64,000 bases of DNA from Paenibacillus sp. An7 (GCF_009870785.1 NZ_WTWX01000005.1:124001-188000), one strand, 5' to 3'; counted from the first letter of the stretch, positions 9,219 through 18,769 are shown. The notes: generated by a model not told the origin, from the sequence alone. Numbers and translations: made by a program.

Positions 9219-9632
9219 TTATTTCACACGCTGTGGAGTCAGCTCAGCCGGGTCATTCACAATTTCAGCCGTTTTGAACTGAACATCATGTACCTGCACA
9301 TTGACTTCCACAACCGTTAATCCTGTCATGTTCTCAATGGAGCGTTTCACATTTTGTTGGATGGAAGAAGCAACATCAGGAATACGATTTCCATATTCGA
9401 TGATTACAGAGACGTCAACAGCAGCCTCGCGTTGACCAACCTCGACTTTTACACCCTTGGACAAATTTTTACGACCAAGCAGTTCAGCAAAGCCGCCAGC
9501 AAAGCCACCGCTCATTCCTGCTACACCGCTGACTTCAACGGTTGCTAGACCCGCGATTACTTCAATCACTTCTGGTGCAATCTGAATCTCACCAATCTCA
9601 GTTCTTTCAAATTCCGTCGGCAATGTGCTCAT
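9219..9632 (-). CDS. asp23: Asp23/Gls24-family envelope stress protein
   Basis: This 137-residue protein is a typical Asp23/Gls24 member (YqhY in B. subtilis). It has TEIGEIQIAPEVIEVIAGLATVEV, a glycine-rich turn (GMSGGFAGGFAELLG) and the VNVQVHDVQF end. These proteins form membrane-proximal filaments or clusters linked to cell-wall stress and, in Bacillus, to acetyl-CoA carboxylase levels. It sits directly after accBC, with its own promoter in the 117-base gap. Confidence 0.95.
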   Translation of the reverse strand: MSTLPTEFERTEIGEIQIAPEVIEVIAGLATVEVSGVAGMSGGFAGGFAELLGRKNLSKGVKVEVGQREAAVDVSVIIEYGNRIPDVASSIQQNVKRSIENMTGLTVVEVNVQVHDVQFKTAEIVNDPAELTPQRVK

Positions 9633-9702
9633 GATATCAACACACCTCTCAAAGTTTAAGTTTCCTTACGTCTACAAGAAGACACGCGTACTTATTATTC
9701 AT

Positions 9703-9731
9703 ACTATAGCATTCGCTGGACATTATGACAA
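9703..9731 (-). promoter_or_regulatory. SigA-type promoter of asp23
   Basis: On the minus strand TTGTCA (9726-9731) is 17 bases before TATAGT (9703-9708), placing the start about 64 bases ahead of asp23. A second TTGTCATAAT copy overlaps the accC stop, forming a direct repeat. Confidence 0.65.
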
Positions 9732-9749
9732 ACAAGCTTATTATGACAA

Positions 9750-11093
9750 TTAAATTTCGTTTTCTTCCAAAAATTTAATATCAAAATCGCCTTTGCCAAA
9801 CACCGGATGCTCAAGCAATCTCATATGGAATGGGATCGTAGTAGGAATACCTTCTACCGCAAACTCAGAAAGCGCGCGTTTCATCTTGCTAACTGCCTCA
9901 TCCCGTGTAGGAGCCCATACAATTAGTTTCGCAATCATAGAGTCATAATACGGCGGAATGTTATAACCTTGGTAGGCAGCGCTGTCTACCCTTACTCCCG
10001 GACCTCCAGGAGGCAGATAGAAATTAATTTTGCCTGGAGCAGGCATAAAATTACGGCTAGGGTCCTCTGCGTTAATTCGGCATTCCATGGACCAGCCGTT
10101 AATCGTAATATCTTCCTGAGTAAAGGACAACGGATTTCCTTCAATTACAGAAATCATTTCTTTGATGAGATCCACGCCTGTAACCATTTCTGTAACAGGA
10201 TGTTCTACCTGAATACGGGTATTCATTTCCATGAAGTAGAAATCCCCGTTAGGGCTGAGCAAAAATTCAAGAGTTCCTGCTCCAGCATAGTTTACAGCCA
10301 GTGCAGCACGTACCGCAGCATCCCCCATACTTTTCCGCGTTTCTTCGCTTATGATCGGACAAGGTGCTTCTTCAATCAGCTTTTGTCTTCTGCGCTGAAT
10401 GGAGCAGTCTCTTTCTCCTAAGTGAACCGCGTTACCATGCTTGTCAGCAATGATCTGAATTTCTACGTGTTTCATACCTGTTAAGAATTTTTCGAGATAA
10501 ACGCCAGCATTACCGAATGCTTTTTGTGCTTCCTGCTGGGCCGCAGTGATTTGTTTGATCAGAGATTCTTCATCCTCTGCGATGCGAATCCCTTTCCCTC
10601 CGCCGCCGGCAGTGGCTTTAATAATAATAGGATAGCCGATATCGCGAGCAATCATAACTGCCTCATCTAAATTCTCAACCAGTCCATCAGAGCCAGGAAT
10701 AACAGGCACACCTGCATCTCTCATCGTCTGTTTTGCAACCGCTTTGTCTCCCATTTTGGTAATAGCATCCGCTGATGGGCCAATAAAAGAAATGTTGCAA
10801 GACTCACAGATTTCTGCAAAATCAGCATTTTCAGCTAAAAAACCATAGCCGGGATGAATGGCATCGCATTCTGTAAGAGTTGCAACACTCATTATATTTG
10901 TAATATTAAGATAACTCTCTTTAGAAAGAACAGGACCGATGCAGTATGCTTCATCTGCAAGACGTACATGCAGCGCATCTCGGTCTGCCTCTGAATAGAC
11001 AGCTACCGTTGAGATGCCTAGTTCTTTACAAGCGCGAATAATCCGAACAGCAATCTCGCCACGGTTGGCAATCAATATTTTTTGAAAATTCAT
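9750..11093 (-). CDS. accC: Biotin carboxylase, acetyl-CoA carboxylase subunit
   Basis: This 447-residue protein is full length. It carboxylates biotin on AccB using ATP and bicarbonate, the first half of malonyl-CoA synthesis. Motifs include [20 protein letters not shown] at the N-terminus, the ATP-grasp glycine loop [31 protein letters not shown] and [25 protein letters not shown] stands in front of the ATG. It follows accB by 67 bases. Confidence 0.98.
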   Translation of the reverse strand: MNFQKILIANRGEIAVRIIRACKELGISTVAVYSEADRDALHVRLADEAYCIGPVLSKESYLNITNIMSVATLTECDAIHPGYGFLAENADFAEICESCNISFIGPSADAITKMGDKAVAKQTMRDAGVPVIPGSDGLVENLDEAVMIARDIGYPIIIKATAGGGGKGIRIAEDEESLIKQITAAQQEAQKAFGNAGVYLEKFLTGMKHVEIQIIADKHGNAVHLGERDCSIQRRRQKLIEEAPCPIISEETRKSMGDAAVRAALAVNYAGAGTLEFLLSPNGDFYFMEMNTRIQVEHPVTEMVTGVDLIKEMISVIEGNPLSFTQEDITINGWSMECRINAEDPSRNFMPAPGKINFYLPPGGPGVRVDSAAYQGYNIPPYYDSMIAKLIVWAPTRDEAVSKMKRALSEFAVEGIPTTIPFHMRLLEHPVFGKGDFDIKFLEENEI

Positions 11094-11160
11094 TTATATA
11101 TCCTCCTTTGGAGCTTTACTCTAATGAAACCGTACTACAGAGTGGTTCACCAATAGGAGA

Positions 11161-11661
11161 TTACTCCGATTTAACCAAGAACAACGGTTGACCGTACTCA
11201 ACGAGTTGACCATTCTGTACGAGGATCTCAACGATCTCGCCTTTAACGTCAGCTTCAATCTCGTTCATGAGTTTCATTGCTTCTACAATACATACGGTTG
11301 TTTTCTCCGTCACTTTGCTGCCTGGACTTACAAAGGCTGCTGCTTCAGGCGACGGTGAGGAATAAAATGTACCCACCATAGGCGAAACAATCTTATGTAA
11401 ATTGGATTCTGTCTTCTCAGATGTTTCCTGAACAGGCGCTGCTTGATTTCCAGGCGCGTTACTTACAAATGGTGTATGGCTAGGCTGCATCATCTGAGTT
11501 ACAGGCGGATATGCGCTTACGTTTACTGGTGCTTGTACATATTCAGTCGGACCTGGCTTGCGTATTGTCAGTTTGGAACCTTCGTTTTCAATCTCAACCT
11601 CTTGTACAGAAGTTTCATCAATCAGCTTTATTAATTCTTTAATTTCATTTAATTTAAACAT
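11161..11661 (-). CDS. accB: Biotin carboxyl carrier protein
   Basis: This 166-residue protein has an N-terminal helical segment, a Pro/Ala/Gln-rich linker (about 40-90) and a C-terminal biotinyl domain with the biotinylation site [12 protein letters not shown]. It carries carboxybiotin between AccC and AccAD. It is followed by accC, and a promoter and terminator-like hairpin separate it from the spoIIIA operon. Confidence 0.97.
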   Translation of the reverse strand: MFKLNEIKELIKLIDETSVQEVEIENEGSKLTIRKPGPTEYVQAPVNVSAYPPVTQMMQPSHTPFVSNAPGNQAAPVQETSEKTESNLHKIVSPMVGTFYSSPSPEAAAFVSPGSKVTEKTTVCIVEAMKLMNEIEADVKGEIVEILVQNGQLVEYGQPLFLVKSE

Positions 11662-11721
11662 GAATTATAGTCACTCCTTCGGCATACTGCCATCTTCACT
11701 CGGACAGTGATAACGTTATGT

Positions 11722-11749
11722 ATTATATCACAATCATTAGAAATGGAAA
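11722..11749 (-). promoter_or_regulatory. Promoter of accB
   Basis: TTTCCA (11744-11749) and TATAAT (11722-11727) are 16 bases apart on the minus strand, about 60 bases before accB and just after the spoIIIA-end hairpin. The -10 is perfect, the -35 is weak. Confidence 0.55.
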
Positions 11750-11752
11750 GAG

Positions 11753-11773
11753 CCCGGAAACGTTGTCCCCGGG
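11753..11773 (-). terminator. Hairpin at the end of the spoIIIA operon
   Basis: CCCGGGGAC-aac-GTTTCCGGG forms a 9-bp stem (two G-U pairs) on the minus strand, followed by CTCTTTCC. It should limit sporulation read-through into accBC. Confidence 0.6.
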
Positions 11774-11800
11774 TATCTTCCCTAAAAGTGAGTACGCTGT

Positions 11801-12511
11801 TTATTCTTTTACATACTGTACTCGAACTTTATCTTGTGTTACATCAAGCTCATTAATGACCATATCAACGATTGTAACCGCATCTTTTGCTTCCAGTTTT
11901 TCGCTGATTACAACCACTTTATATTGGTCGTTATCCTCTTCTACAATCGCATTTGCGTATTGCTGAGAAAGTTGCTCTTCAATTCCTGTAATTTTCGAAT
12001 TTTTCTCTTCTAGTATGCGCAGTTGCTCCACTGCTTTTGCATTCTCTTCTGGTGTTTTACTGTTATCGCCTGCTGCTGCAAGCAGTTCACTCTCTATTCT
12101 GGAATTCTCAGCAGTACGCTCCCATTGGTAGTTCTCAAATATATTAGCAGCAGAAGCGGAGGTATTTTGAGTTTCCATTTCTTTCAGTACTTCTTCATCG
12201 GTTTTTGCCGCATCCGTTTTTTCCGAGGATACTTCTTCTTCGACTACTGCATCAGGTGCAGCGGGAGCTCCTGTCTCATCTGTTTGTTCCCCTGTTACCA
12301 GACCTTCTGTAACGACTTCGTTCACAACAAGTCCATCCAGCGGATTCGTTGCGGAAGCTTCCAGTGCATCACTAGGCGTGCCTTTAATTTGTTGTGTTTC
12401 TGCGACCTGGTTAGATGTCCCCGTATCTTCTGTGAACAGATAGTAAGCAGAAAGTACGACCATTAGACTCAGCATCGATACGAGCCATATCGTTTGTCTT
12501 TTATTAGTCAT
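11801..12511 (-). CDS. spoIIIAH: SpoIIIAH, mother-cell component of the SpoIIIA-SpoIIQ channel
   Basis: This 236-residue protein has a transmembrane helix at about 8-26, a long acidic Ala/Thr/Glu-rich linker, then a C-terminal YscJ-like ring-building domain (about 140-236, with QLRILEEKNSKITGIEEQLSQ). It binds forespore SpoIIQ across the intermembrane space. The ATG at 12511 follows GGGAGG; an upstream in-frame ATG lacks a site. It is last in the spoIIIA operon. Confidence 0.94.
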   Translation of the reverse strand: MTNKRQTIWLVSMLSLMVVLSAYYLFTEDTGTSNQVAETQQIKGTPSDALEASATNPLDGLVVNEVVTEGLVTGEQTDETGAPAAPDAVVEEEVSSEKTDAAKTDEEVLKEMETQNTSASAANIFENYQWERTAENSRIESELLAAAGDNSKTPEENAKAVEQLRILEEKNSKITGIEEQLSQQYANAIVEEDNDQYKVVVISEKLEAKDAVTIVDMVINELDVTQDKVRVQYVKE

Positions 12512-12575
12512 TGTTTTATTCCTCCCAAAATGATTTAAGTTTATTACATCTCCCACCTACAGGTGAGGAATGCAT

Positions 12576-13217
12576 CTACTCTTGTTTCCTTGGTACAACC
12601 GATATTCGATAGGATTCAACGTTTAGTCCTTTTTCGACAGCTTCTGTAATGAGATCTTTGACAATTTTATTCTCGGCCCCTTTTGCAACGACGAGTACAC
12701 CGCGGATTTGAGGTTTGATCTTCTTGGTAATAATGGGCGATTGGTCTCCTGAAATATCATAAGTTACAATTTCCCCATCTCTTGAGTACTGAGTTATACT
12801 GCGCTTCCCGCCATTTGCGTCTGTTTCCTCCGTATTTTGCTGTGTATCCTGCCGGTTTCTCTCGACCACAATTTCTTCTGTAGAATCAATGGTAACCATG
12901 ACATCCACTGTTCCAACGCCTACAATTTGTTCGAGTATCCCTTTAATTTTGGATTCAAATGCATGCTCAGTAGTATCAAAAGGGGTCATCTCACCTTCTG
13001 CAACACCAAAAGCAGATTGTACACTATTATCCAGCGGAGGCTCTCTCCCCACATTCTCTGTATCGATCTCTTTCACATTAATGAAAGAACTAATGATGAT
13101 AATAGCTACACCGATCAAGCCGACAATTATTAACCACCGGAAGGTTTGCGTTCGTTTCGTTGTTCCTTCATCAGAAGACCCGATCCATTTATTTAAGCTG
13201 TTTCTCAGTTTTCCCAT
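12576..13217 (-). CDS. spoIIIAG: SpoIIIAG, ring-forming sporulation channel protein
   Basis: This 213-residue protein has one transmembrane helix at about 25-46 and a periplasm-like domain with the YscJ/FliF-type ring-building fold (IVGVGTVDVMVTIDSTEEIVVERN; GVLVVAKGAENKIVKDLITEAVEKG). SpoIIIAG forms a large ring in the mother-cell membrane during engulfment. The gene lies between spoIIIAF and spoIIIAH. Confidence 0.95.
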   Translation of the reverse strand: MGKLRNSLNKWIGSSDEGTTKRTQTFRWLIIVGLIGVAIIIISSFINVKEIDTENVGREPPLDNSVQSAFGVAEGEMTPFDTTEHAFESKIKGILEQIVGVGTVDVMVTIDSTEEIVVERNRQDTQQNTEETDANGGKRSITQYSRDGEIVTYDISGDQSPIITKKIKPQIRGVLVVAKGAENKIVKDLITEAVEKGLNVESYRISVVPRKQE

Positions 13218-13244
13218 TTCAGCTGCTCCTTTCGGTTTACGTCG

Positions 13245-13985
13245 TTACAGTTCCGTGTTTCTTTCAGGTTTCAAAATAACAATGTGTTTGGCATCAACCT
13301 GCCACTGTCCTTCGATCAAAGACGTGATCTGATCTGCTTCTGTTCCTGTCATAACAGAGACAGCTTCCTCTCCTGAATCATATGGCCTCTCTTCCGGTGC
13401 ATCCTCTTCGTTCGTAAGATCAGATATTCGGACTGAAATGGGATTCTGATCAACAGGAGTAATTTCTATCGGCCCGTTCTCTGAACTCATCGTTATTTGT
13501 CTATCTTCATTACTTTGTCCCATCGTGACTTTCACACTGGTGATTGAGGTTAGTTCAGCACTCTTGTCCGTTTTTTTCTCGGTTCCAAGGATAACGCTGA
13601 CCGATTCAACCGGAAGCTCCGTTTCTCTTTCGATCTGCTCTTTAATTTGATCTGCTACTTCTTTAGCCGCCCACTCTCTGGCTTTCAAATCTTGTTGCTT
13701 ATGGAGCTTTTCCCCTTGGTCCAGGATGTCGTCCAGTGTCATCGCCTGGATCTGTCCCCCGTCTTTCGTCCAGTCCCTAAGCGCTTCCTTAAGCCTTGCA
13801 TCGGGTTCACTGCTTAGCAGATTGATTAAGGGGGTGATTAATGTCAGGAGTATTAGCAAACTCAGTACAAGCTTGACATACCGCTCCATAGAGCGATTTG
13901 GAAGCAGCATATCCACAAAGGTAGCCAGTAAAACGACCAGTATCAGTTCTCGCAACCATCCGCTCAGCCATTCCACTGTATCCAC
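13245..13985 (-). CDS. spoIIIAF: SpoIIIAF, stage III sporulation protein
   Basis: This 246-residue protein has two N-terminal transmembrane helices (WLRELILVVLLATFVDMLLP and YVKLVLSLLILLTLITPLINL) and a soluble C-terminal domain. That is the SpoIIIAF arrangement; the soluble domain has a ring-building-like fold in B. subtilis. It lies 86 bases after spoIIIAE in the SigE-driven operon. Confidence 0.93.
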   Translation of the reverse strand: MDTVEWLSGWLRELILVVLLATFVDMLLPNRSMERYVKLVLSLLILLTLITPLINLLSSEPDARLKEALRDWTKDGGQIQAMTLDDILDQGEKLHKQQDLKAREWAAKEVADQIKEQIERETELPVESVSVILGTEKKTDKSAELTSITSVKVTMGQSNEDRQITMSSENGPIEITPVDQNPISVRISDLTNEEDAPEERPYDSGEEAVSVMTGTEADQITSLIEGQWQVDAKHIVILKPERNTEL

Positions 13986-14071
13986 CTCCGTGTTGTACGT
14001 TTTTACATCCTCTTTTTATTGCGTTGCTCTGACCTAAGGGTACCTCTGATTCGTCATTCCCCTTATTACGA

Positions 14072-15265
14072 TCACCTCAACATTACCGTCATATTTCCAG
14101 CTGTCAGCATGATCGTTATCGCAAGAAAGAACATGAGACTGACCGCTGCGAGCGCAGCGAAGACATAAATTAAACTTTTGCCGATCGCCTGCAGACATCC
14201 CACAATCGGTGTATCGCCGAGGGGCTGCATCAAGGCTGCTGCGAGATTATATATAAAAGCGAGAGTCAAAATCTTGAGAGCCGGGAATGCACATAAGAAC
14301 AAAATAATAATGACTCCCGCAAGTCCAATCGAGTTTTTAACTAACAAGGATGCGGTTATCACCGTATCAGTTGCATCTGCAAGAACTTTGCCGACGACGG
14401 GAACAAAATTGCCTGATACATACTTTGCTGCCCGAATCGTAACTCCATCGGTAACCGAACTTGTCGCCCCTTGTACAGAGATAACGCCTAGAAAAATCGT
14501 TAGAACGACCCCCAGTACTCCAATTCCAATGAGCCTAAGCAGGTTTGCAAGTTGTGTCAGCTTGTACTTGTCCGTTAAAGAACTGACTAAATGCAGAACA
14601 GCTGAGAAAAATAAAAGCGGAAATACGATCTTATAGATCAGTACGCCGATCGTGTGAATCATAAATACGATAAGTGGATGTGTAACACTGACGGTTACGA
14701 TGTTCCCCATAGATGCAAGTAAGGCAAACAACAGAGGAATCATAGCGAGCATAAAATTAATCATCCGATCGATCGCTTCTTCGGCATAACCAATGGCGAC
14801 ACTAAAGCTGTTAATCGAAATGACGATAATCACCATATAACAAATGGCGTAAGCCACTTTACTTATCGTACTTTTTTCGAAGGCCGTTTGAAGAGTCTCT
14901 AAAATCATACTTAAGATGTTCAGCATAATGATCGTAACGAGCAGCTTTGCATTGAATAGAACTTCATGTAACAAATACTGGCCTATTGCTCCAAACATAT
15001 TTTTTATACTTAGTGATTCTCCACCGGGCATCAGCATGTCCATAAATGAGGGCAGCTTGCCTTCAGGAAAAAAACCTCCGTATTCATCGATGAGAGACTG
15101 CCAGTACCTTTCCACCTGCTCTGTCGGCAGTTGTTCAACTTGCTTATTGGCCCAGTCGGTTACAGGGGAGTCCGCAAAAACCTGGTTTGCAAGTGCAAAG
15201 AAAAAACACAACATCAGTGTGACAATCACGATCTGATTGCGGGATCCACTGGAATTTCTCATCAC
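14072..15265 (-). CDS. spoIIIAE: SpoIIIAE, polytopic sporulation channel membrane protein
   Basis: This 397-residue protein starts with a signal peptide (LMLCFFFALANQVFA) and has about seven transmembrane helices, as in SpoIIIAE. The start is the GTG at 15265 or the adjoining ATG at 15262; GAGGAAG precedes both. It is part of the mother-cell membrane complex built with SpoIIIAA ATPase and resembles export-gate or transporter proteins. It follows spoIIIAD by 20 bases. Confidence 0.95.
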   Translation of the reverse strand: MMRNSSGSRNQIVIVTLMLCFFFALANQVFADSPVTDWANKQVEQLPTEQVERYWQSLIDEYGGFFPEGKLPSFMDMLMPGGESLSIKNMFGAIGQYLLHEVLFNAKLLVTIIMLNILSMILETLQTAFEKSTISKVAYAICYMVIIVISINSFSVAIGYAEEAIDRMINFMLAMIPLLFALLASMGNIVTVSVTHPLIVFMIHTIGVLIYKIVFPLLFFSAVLHLVSSLTDKYKLTQLANLLRLIGIGVLGVVLTIFLGVISVQGATSSVTDGVTIRAAKYVSGNFVPVVGKVLADATDTVITASLLVKNSIGLAGVIIILFLCAFPALKILTLAFIYNLAAALMQPLGDTPIVGCLQAIGKSLIYVFAALAAVSLMFFLAITIMLTAGNMTVMLR

Positions 15266-15285
15266 ATCTTACTTCCTCCACCTCT

Positions 15286-15675
15286 TTATACCGGCAGCAG
15301 CTTCATCACCGTTTCAATAATAATGCTGATAATAGGTACAGCCAGTACCAGAATCAGCACTTTGCCGGCAAGTTCAATTTTGGATGCAATGCTTTCTTGT
15401 CCCGCATCCCTTACAATTTGTGCGCCAAACTCTGCAATGTAGGCAATACCGATAATTTTCAGTATTGTTTTTAGATGGATCTCATCCATTCCGGAGGATT
15501 GGGCCATCCTCTCGAGTACCTGGAGCACAGCACCAATTTTGCCGATAACAAACATGAAGATTAGGATTCCTGCTGTTGTTGCAATTAAAAACGCAAACAG
15601 CGGCTTTTGTTCTTTGACTATAAGAATCAGGATGGTCGCTATGAGTCCAAGTCCTACGATTTGAATGATTTCCAT
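15286..15675 (-). CDS. spoIIIAD: SpoIIIAD, small sporulation membrane protein
   Basis: This 129-residue protein has about four hydrophobic helices, including IVGLGLIATILILIVKEQKP at the start and VLILVLAVPIISIIIETV at the end. It resembles SpoIIIAC and FliQ-like small export proteins. It is encoded between spoIIIAC and spoIIIAE. Confidence 0.94.
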   Translation of the reverse strand: MEIIQIVGLGLIATILILIVKEQKPLFAFLIATTAGILIFMFVIGKIGAVLQVLERMAQSSGMDEIHLKTILKIIGIAYIAEFGAQIVRDAGQESIASKIELAGKVLILVLAVPIISIIIETVMKLLPV

Positions 15676-15705
15676 TTCTAATCACCTGTTTAGATAAGGC
15701 TCTAT

Positions 15706-15909
15706 TTAATGAAAAAGGAAAATAGATTTAATCTCCTGGAGCAAATTGTCGAGCATTCGCACTACCATGAACAAGACCACCACAAAGCCAATTAACGTGA
15801 CCCAGTGCGCCATATCTTCTTTTCCCATTTGCTTTAGTACCGTATGAATCATGGCGATGATAATGCCGATACCTGCGATTTGAAAGATCGCATTCACTTC
15901 TAAATTCAT
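15706..15909 (-). CDS. spoIIIAC: SpoIIIAC, small sporulation membrane protein
   Basis: This 67-residue protein has two transmembrane helices (FQIAGIGIIIAMIHTVLKQMG and WVTLIGFVVVLFMVVRML), the standard SpoIIIAC size and layout. It is thought to act with SpoIIIAD in the mother-cell membrane export platform. The gaps to spoIIIAB and spoIIIAD are 16 and 30 bases. Confidence 0.95.
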   Translation of the reverse strand: MNLEVNAIFQIAGIGIIIAMIHTVLKQMGKEDMAHWVTLIGFVVVLFMVVRMLDNLLQEIKSIFLFH

Positions 15910-15925
15910 TTACTTTGGCACCTCA

Positions 15926-16444
15926 CTATAAGATCAGAATGACGATCAGCGCCCCGACCAGAAGACCAAGACTGCGGCTCATCTTTTCGTATTTCAGTTG
16001 ATCTTCCCGAGCCGTGATTTCTTCATGATTTAATTGCTGGATGGCAAGCGTAATGTGTTTGTTCTGTTCCTCTCTGTCGCTTGTTCCAAGACTTAAACTC
16101 AGCTGAAGGATCACGTCTTTCTCTGGTTGTTTCATAGCCGTTTGGCTCCAGTATCTGTCTACCGCATAGTGAAAGCTTTCGCTTGCCGAATGCCCTTTAG
16201 GAGAGTTCATATGCTCTGCAGCCGCTATGAAAAGACGTCCAAGTGGTTTACTCGCTTGCGATCCTATCTTATGAAGTGCATCGGCAAGCGGGCTATAACT
16301 ATAATTAATTTCTGTCAGCAGACGCTGGAAGATAAGAACAAGCTCTCTAATCTGCTTGGGTCTGGAAGCAAAAAGATTAGCCTTATACATGCCTAGAAAA
16401 GTTCCCGAAAGCAAGATCATCAAAGCACCTATCAGTTTAAGCAT
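15926..16444 (-). CDS. spoIIIAB: SpoIIIAB, GspF-like sporulation protein
   Basis: This 172-residue protein has an N-terminal hydrophobic helix (MLKLIGALMILLSGTFLG) and a C-terminal one (LGLLVGALIVILIL) around a helical cytosolic domain related to type II secretion GspF. The ATG at 16444 was chosen because it gives the family-typical N-terminus; it overlaps the spoIIIAA end by eight bases. The site AGGTGG is weak, consistent with coupling to spoIIIAA translation. Confidence 0.92.
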   Translation of the reverse strand: MLKLIGALMILLSGTFLGMYKANLFASRPKQIRELVLIFQRLLTEINYSYSPLADALHKIGSQASKPLGRLFIAAAEHMNSPKGHSASESFHYAVDRYWSQTAMKQPEKDVILQLSLSLGTSDREEQNKHITLAIQQLNHEEITAREDQLKYEKMSRSLGLLVGALIVILIL

Positions 16445-17411
16445 GAGCGCCACCTGCGTTTGTAATGCCTTGCTGCTGTAAGGTTCTGTTTTTACTATCT
16501 GCAAGTCTGTATGTCACTTTTTTACCGAAACGATCAATCATAACGTACATCTGAAACAATTCTTCCTGGATTAAGTCCTTAATAAATGGTCGTTTGCTAA
16601 GATCAGCCATATCCCTTGCATGTGCGCTTGCAATGACGGAAATACCGGCATTCAGCGCCTCTTTTATCGCTTCTGCATCTTCTTCTCTGCCAATCTCATC
16701 GACAATCAGCACTTCGGGTGACATGGATCTCAGCAGCATCATCATTCCTTCGGCTTTCGGACAAGCGTCCATCACGTCTGTCCTTGGTCCAACATCGAAA
16801 GTAGGAACGCCTTTATAACTGCCAGCAATTTCGGAACGCTCGTCTACAATACTCACTTTATAACTTCTTCTTTTCTCGCTTCCATGGCTGATCTGTCTGG
16901 CTATATCTCGAAGCAATGTCGTTTTCCCTTGCTGCGGAGAAGAAACGATGAGCGTATGTTTAATTCGAGAAGTTCGGTAGTCTACAAGATGCGGAATAAT
17001 CTGATCCGCTGCACCGTTAATCTCTTTGGCGATCCGAACATTAAATCCACTGATATCTCTTAAATGTTCTACTCTCCCATTTTTAAGTACCGTTCTTCCA
17101 GCTAGTCCAATCCGGTGTCCGCCTGGAATCGTGATAAAACCTTTGCGAAGTTCTTCTTCCATCGTGTAGAGCGAATGATTACTGATGACTTCTAGAAATC
17201 GGTGAGTATCCTCCCTAGATGGACAATAAGCTTCTGACTGTATTTTTGAGGGCTTAGAAAGCCGGGTTACAAAATAGTGCTCCCCATTTGTGTTAATTTC
17301 GAGAGGCCTTCCCTCACGAATTCGAACTTCCTCCAAAGATTCTAGAAGCGGTCTAGGAAGATGCATCAGCAGTGTTTTTAGCGACTCAGGAAATAACTCA
17401 AGCCATTTCAA
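16437..17411 (-). CDS. spoIIIAA: SpoIIIAA, secretion-type ATPase
   Basis: This 324-residue protein is related to type II/IV secretion ATPases. Walker A is SSPQQGKTTLLRD and Walker B is VLIVDEIGREEDAEAI; GGHRIGLAGR lies upstream. It powers the SpoIIIA-SpoIIQ channel between mother cell and forespore. The start is a TTG at 17411 with GGGGGTG seven bases upstream. It is first in the operon, about 82 bases after a SigE-like promoter. Confidence 0.96.
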   Translation of the reverse strand: MKWLELFPESLKTLLMHLPRPLLESLEEVRIREGRPLEINTNGEHYFVTRLSKPSKIQSEAYCPSREDTHRFLEVISNHSLYTMEEELRKGFITIPGGHRIGLAGRTVLKNGRVEHLRDISGFNVRIAKEINGAADQIIPHLVDYRTSRIKHTLIVSSPQQGKTTLLRDIARQISHGSEKRRSYKVSIVDERSEIAGSYKGVPTFDVGPRTDVMDACPKAEGMMMLLRSMSPEVLIVDEIGREEDAEAIKEALNAGISVIASAHARDMADLSKRPFIKDLIQEELFQMYVMIDRFGKKVTYRLADSKNRTLQQQGITNAGGAHA

Positions 17412-17492
17412 GATCAGGCACCCCCATTCCCTAGAAGATCAGGGCTTTTTCCAAGGCCCTTTCCGGGGCCCCGTTTTTGTTGGTCATACCCC

Positions 17493-17522
17493 ATATTTAT
17501 GCCTGTACACGTTTTTTATGAC
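17493..17522 (-). promoter_or_regulatory. SigE-type promoter of the spoIIIA operon
   Basis: The minus strand reads GTCATAAA, 14 bases, then CATAAATAT, close to the mother-cell SigE pattern. The transcribed leader is unusually GC-rich, with GGGGCCCC and GGGCC...GGCCC stems at about 17438-17475. Confidence 0.6.
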
Positions 17523-17531
17523 GGGAATCTA

Positions 17532-17795
17532 TCATTTTTTTAAAATACCAATTAAGAGAAAAGTAACTCCCATAAATACCCACGCCAATTTACCAAATGA
17601 AAGCTTGTCTGCCATCCCTACCAGTCCAATAGATGTGGTTAAAATAAGGATCATCGGACCAACAAAAGCAAGGGCGGAATTTACGGCAAGAGCTTTCTCG
17701 ACCTGATTAAATCTCAGCATAAGCAAAGCGGCAATCAATTCTGCTGACCCTGAGAAGATACGTAAAATAGCCATCGACAATACATATTTATCCAA
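17532..17795 (-). CDS. yqhV: YqhV-like DUF2619 membrane protein
   Basis: This 87-residue protein has about three hydrophobic helices (IFSGSAELIAALLMLRF; ALAFVGPMILILTTSIG; GKLAWVFMGVTFLLIGIL). It matches DUF2619/YqhV, which sits next to spoIIIAA in Bacillus. Its function is unknown; it is probably a sporulation-associated membrane protein. Confidence 0.88.
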   Translation of the reverse strand: MDKYVLSMAILRIFSGSAELIAALLMLRFNQVEKALAVNSALAFVGPMILILTTSIGLVGMADKLSFGKLAWVFMGVTFLLIGILKK

Positions 17796-17970
17796 TACAG
17801 CGTTCCTCCCTGAAGCAAGTTTGTCTTAGAACATATGCAGAAACTACTCTATTTATATCCACAGAAAAAAAAGAGGTAGGCACCTGCCCTTCTCCCGCTG
17901 CATATAGTAAGAATAGATAGGATGGATGATGTAGAGAAACAGTGCAAAAACAAGTTAGGGAGGTACACCT

Positions 17971-18699
17971 ATGCGTATCGATGTTGTTGCCAGTGCCAGT
18001 GAAATACGCACAGAAGATGTGATTCACCGCAGCGCAGTGGTTATCGATGTATTTCGAACAACGAGTACCATTGTTACTGCACTAGCACATGGGGCAATCT
18101 GTATTACGCCCGTAGAAACGGTCCCACAAGCCAAGCAGCTTGGGCTTGAAGGTATGTTTTTAGGCGGTGAACGATTCTGTAAAAAAATAGCTGGATTTGA
18201 TGCGGGGAACTCGCCTTTGGAATATACAAAAGAATTAGTAGAAGGAAGAAAAGGAATTATGACCACCACAAGCGGTACTAGAGCTTTGATTAAAGCTGGA
18301 AAAGCTTCCTATATATTCACAGCAGCCTTTTTAAATGCAAAAGCTTGTGCAGAGGTACTAGCGGAGGTGGATCTAGATATCGCTATTCTTTGTGCAGGTC
18401 AACAGGACAGGTTAACTATGGAGGATTCACTTTGCGCTGGAATGCTCATTCATTATATAAAGCAATCAGCTGTGCAGCCCGTACGTCTTAATGATTTAGG
18501 GTTGGTTGTCCATCAAGCCTATCTTGGCTGTGAGGCAGACCTTCGAAATAAGCTGAAAGAGAGCAACGAGGCGAAGAGGTTAACTAAGCAGGGTCATGAA
18601 AAAGATGTGGATTATTGTTTAACGGAGAATGCTTTTACCCTTGTTCCTGTTATGGAAGAACACTTTTTAGTCCCCTGGCAGTCAAAAGAGAAAAAATAA
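17971..18699 (+). CDS. comB: 2-phosphosulfolactate phosphatase family protein (ComB)
   Basis: This 242-residue protein belongs to the ComB family, which dephosphorylates 2-phosphosulfolactate. Recognisable stretches are VVIDVFRTTSTIVTAL, GNSPLEYTKELVEG, TTSGTRALIKA and LCAGQQDRLTMEDSLCAGM. In bacteria the true substrate is unclear, although Bacillus makes sulfolactate in spores. It has GGGAGG eight bases before the ATG and is the first rightward gene of the window. A bidirectional terminator ends it. Confidence 0.88.
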   Translation: MRIDVVASASEIRTEDVIHRSAVVIDVFRTTSTIVTALAHGAICITPVETVPQAKQLGLEGMFLGGERFCKKIAGFDAGNSPLEYTKELVEGRKGIMTTTSGTRALIKAGKASYIFTAAFLNAKACAEVLAEVDLDIAILCAGQQDRLTMEDSLCAGMLIHYIKQSAVQPVRLNDLGLVVHQAYLGCEADLRNKLKESNEAKRLTKQGHEKDVDYCLTENAFTLVPVMEEHFLVPWQSKEKK

Positions 18700-18711
18700 A
18701 TATAAGAATAA

Positions 18712-18751
18712 AAAAGAGACTTACACGTTATTCACCGTGTAAGTCTCTTTT
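18712..18751 (+). terminator. Bidirectional terminator between comB and aspartate kinase
   Basis: AAAAGAGACTTACACG pairs perfectly with CGTGTAAGTCTCTTTT around an eight-base loop. T-runs exist on both strands, so it serves comB and the convergent kinase gene. Confidence 0.9.
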
Positions 18752-18769
18752 GCGATGTACTACCGCCAT

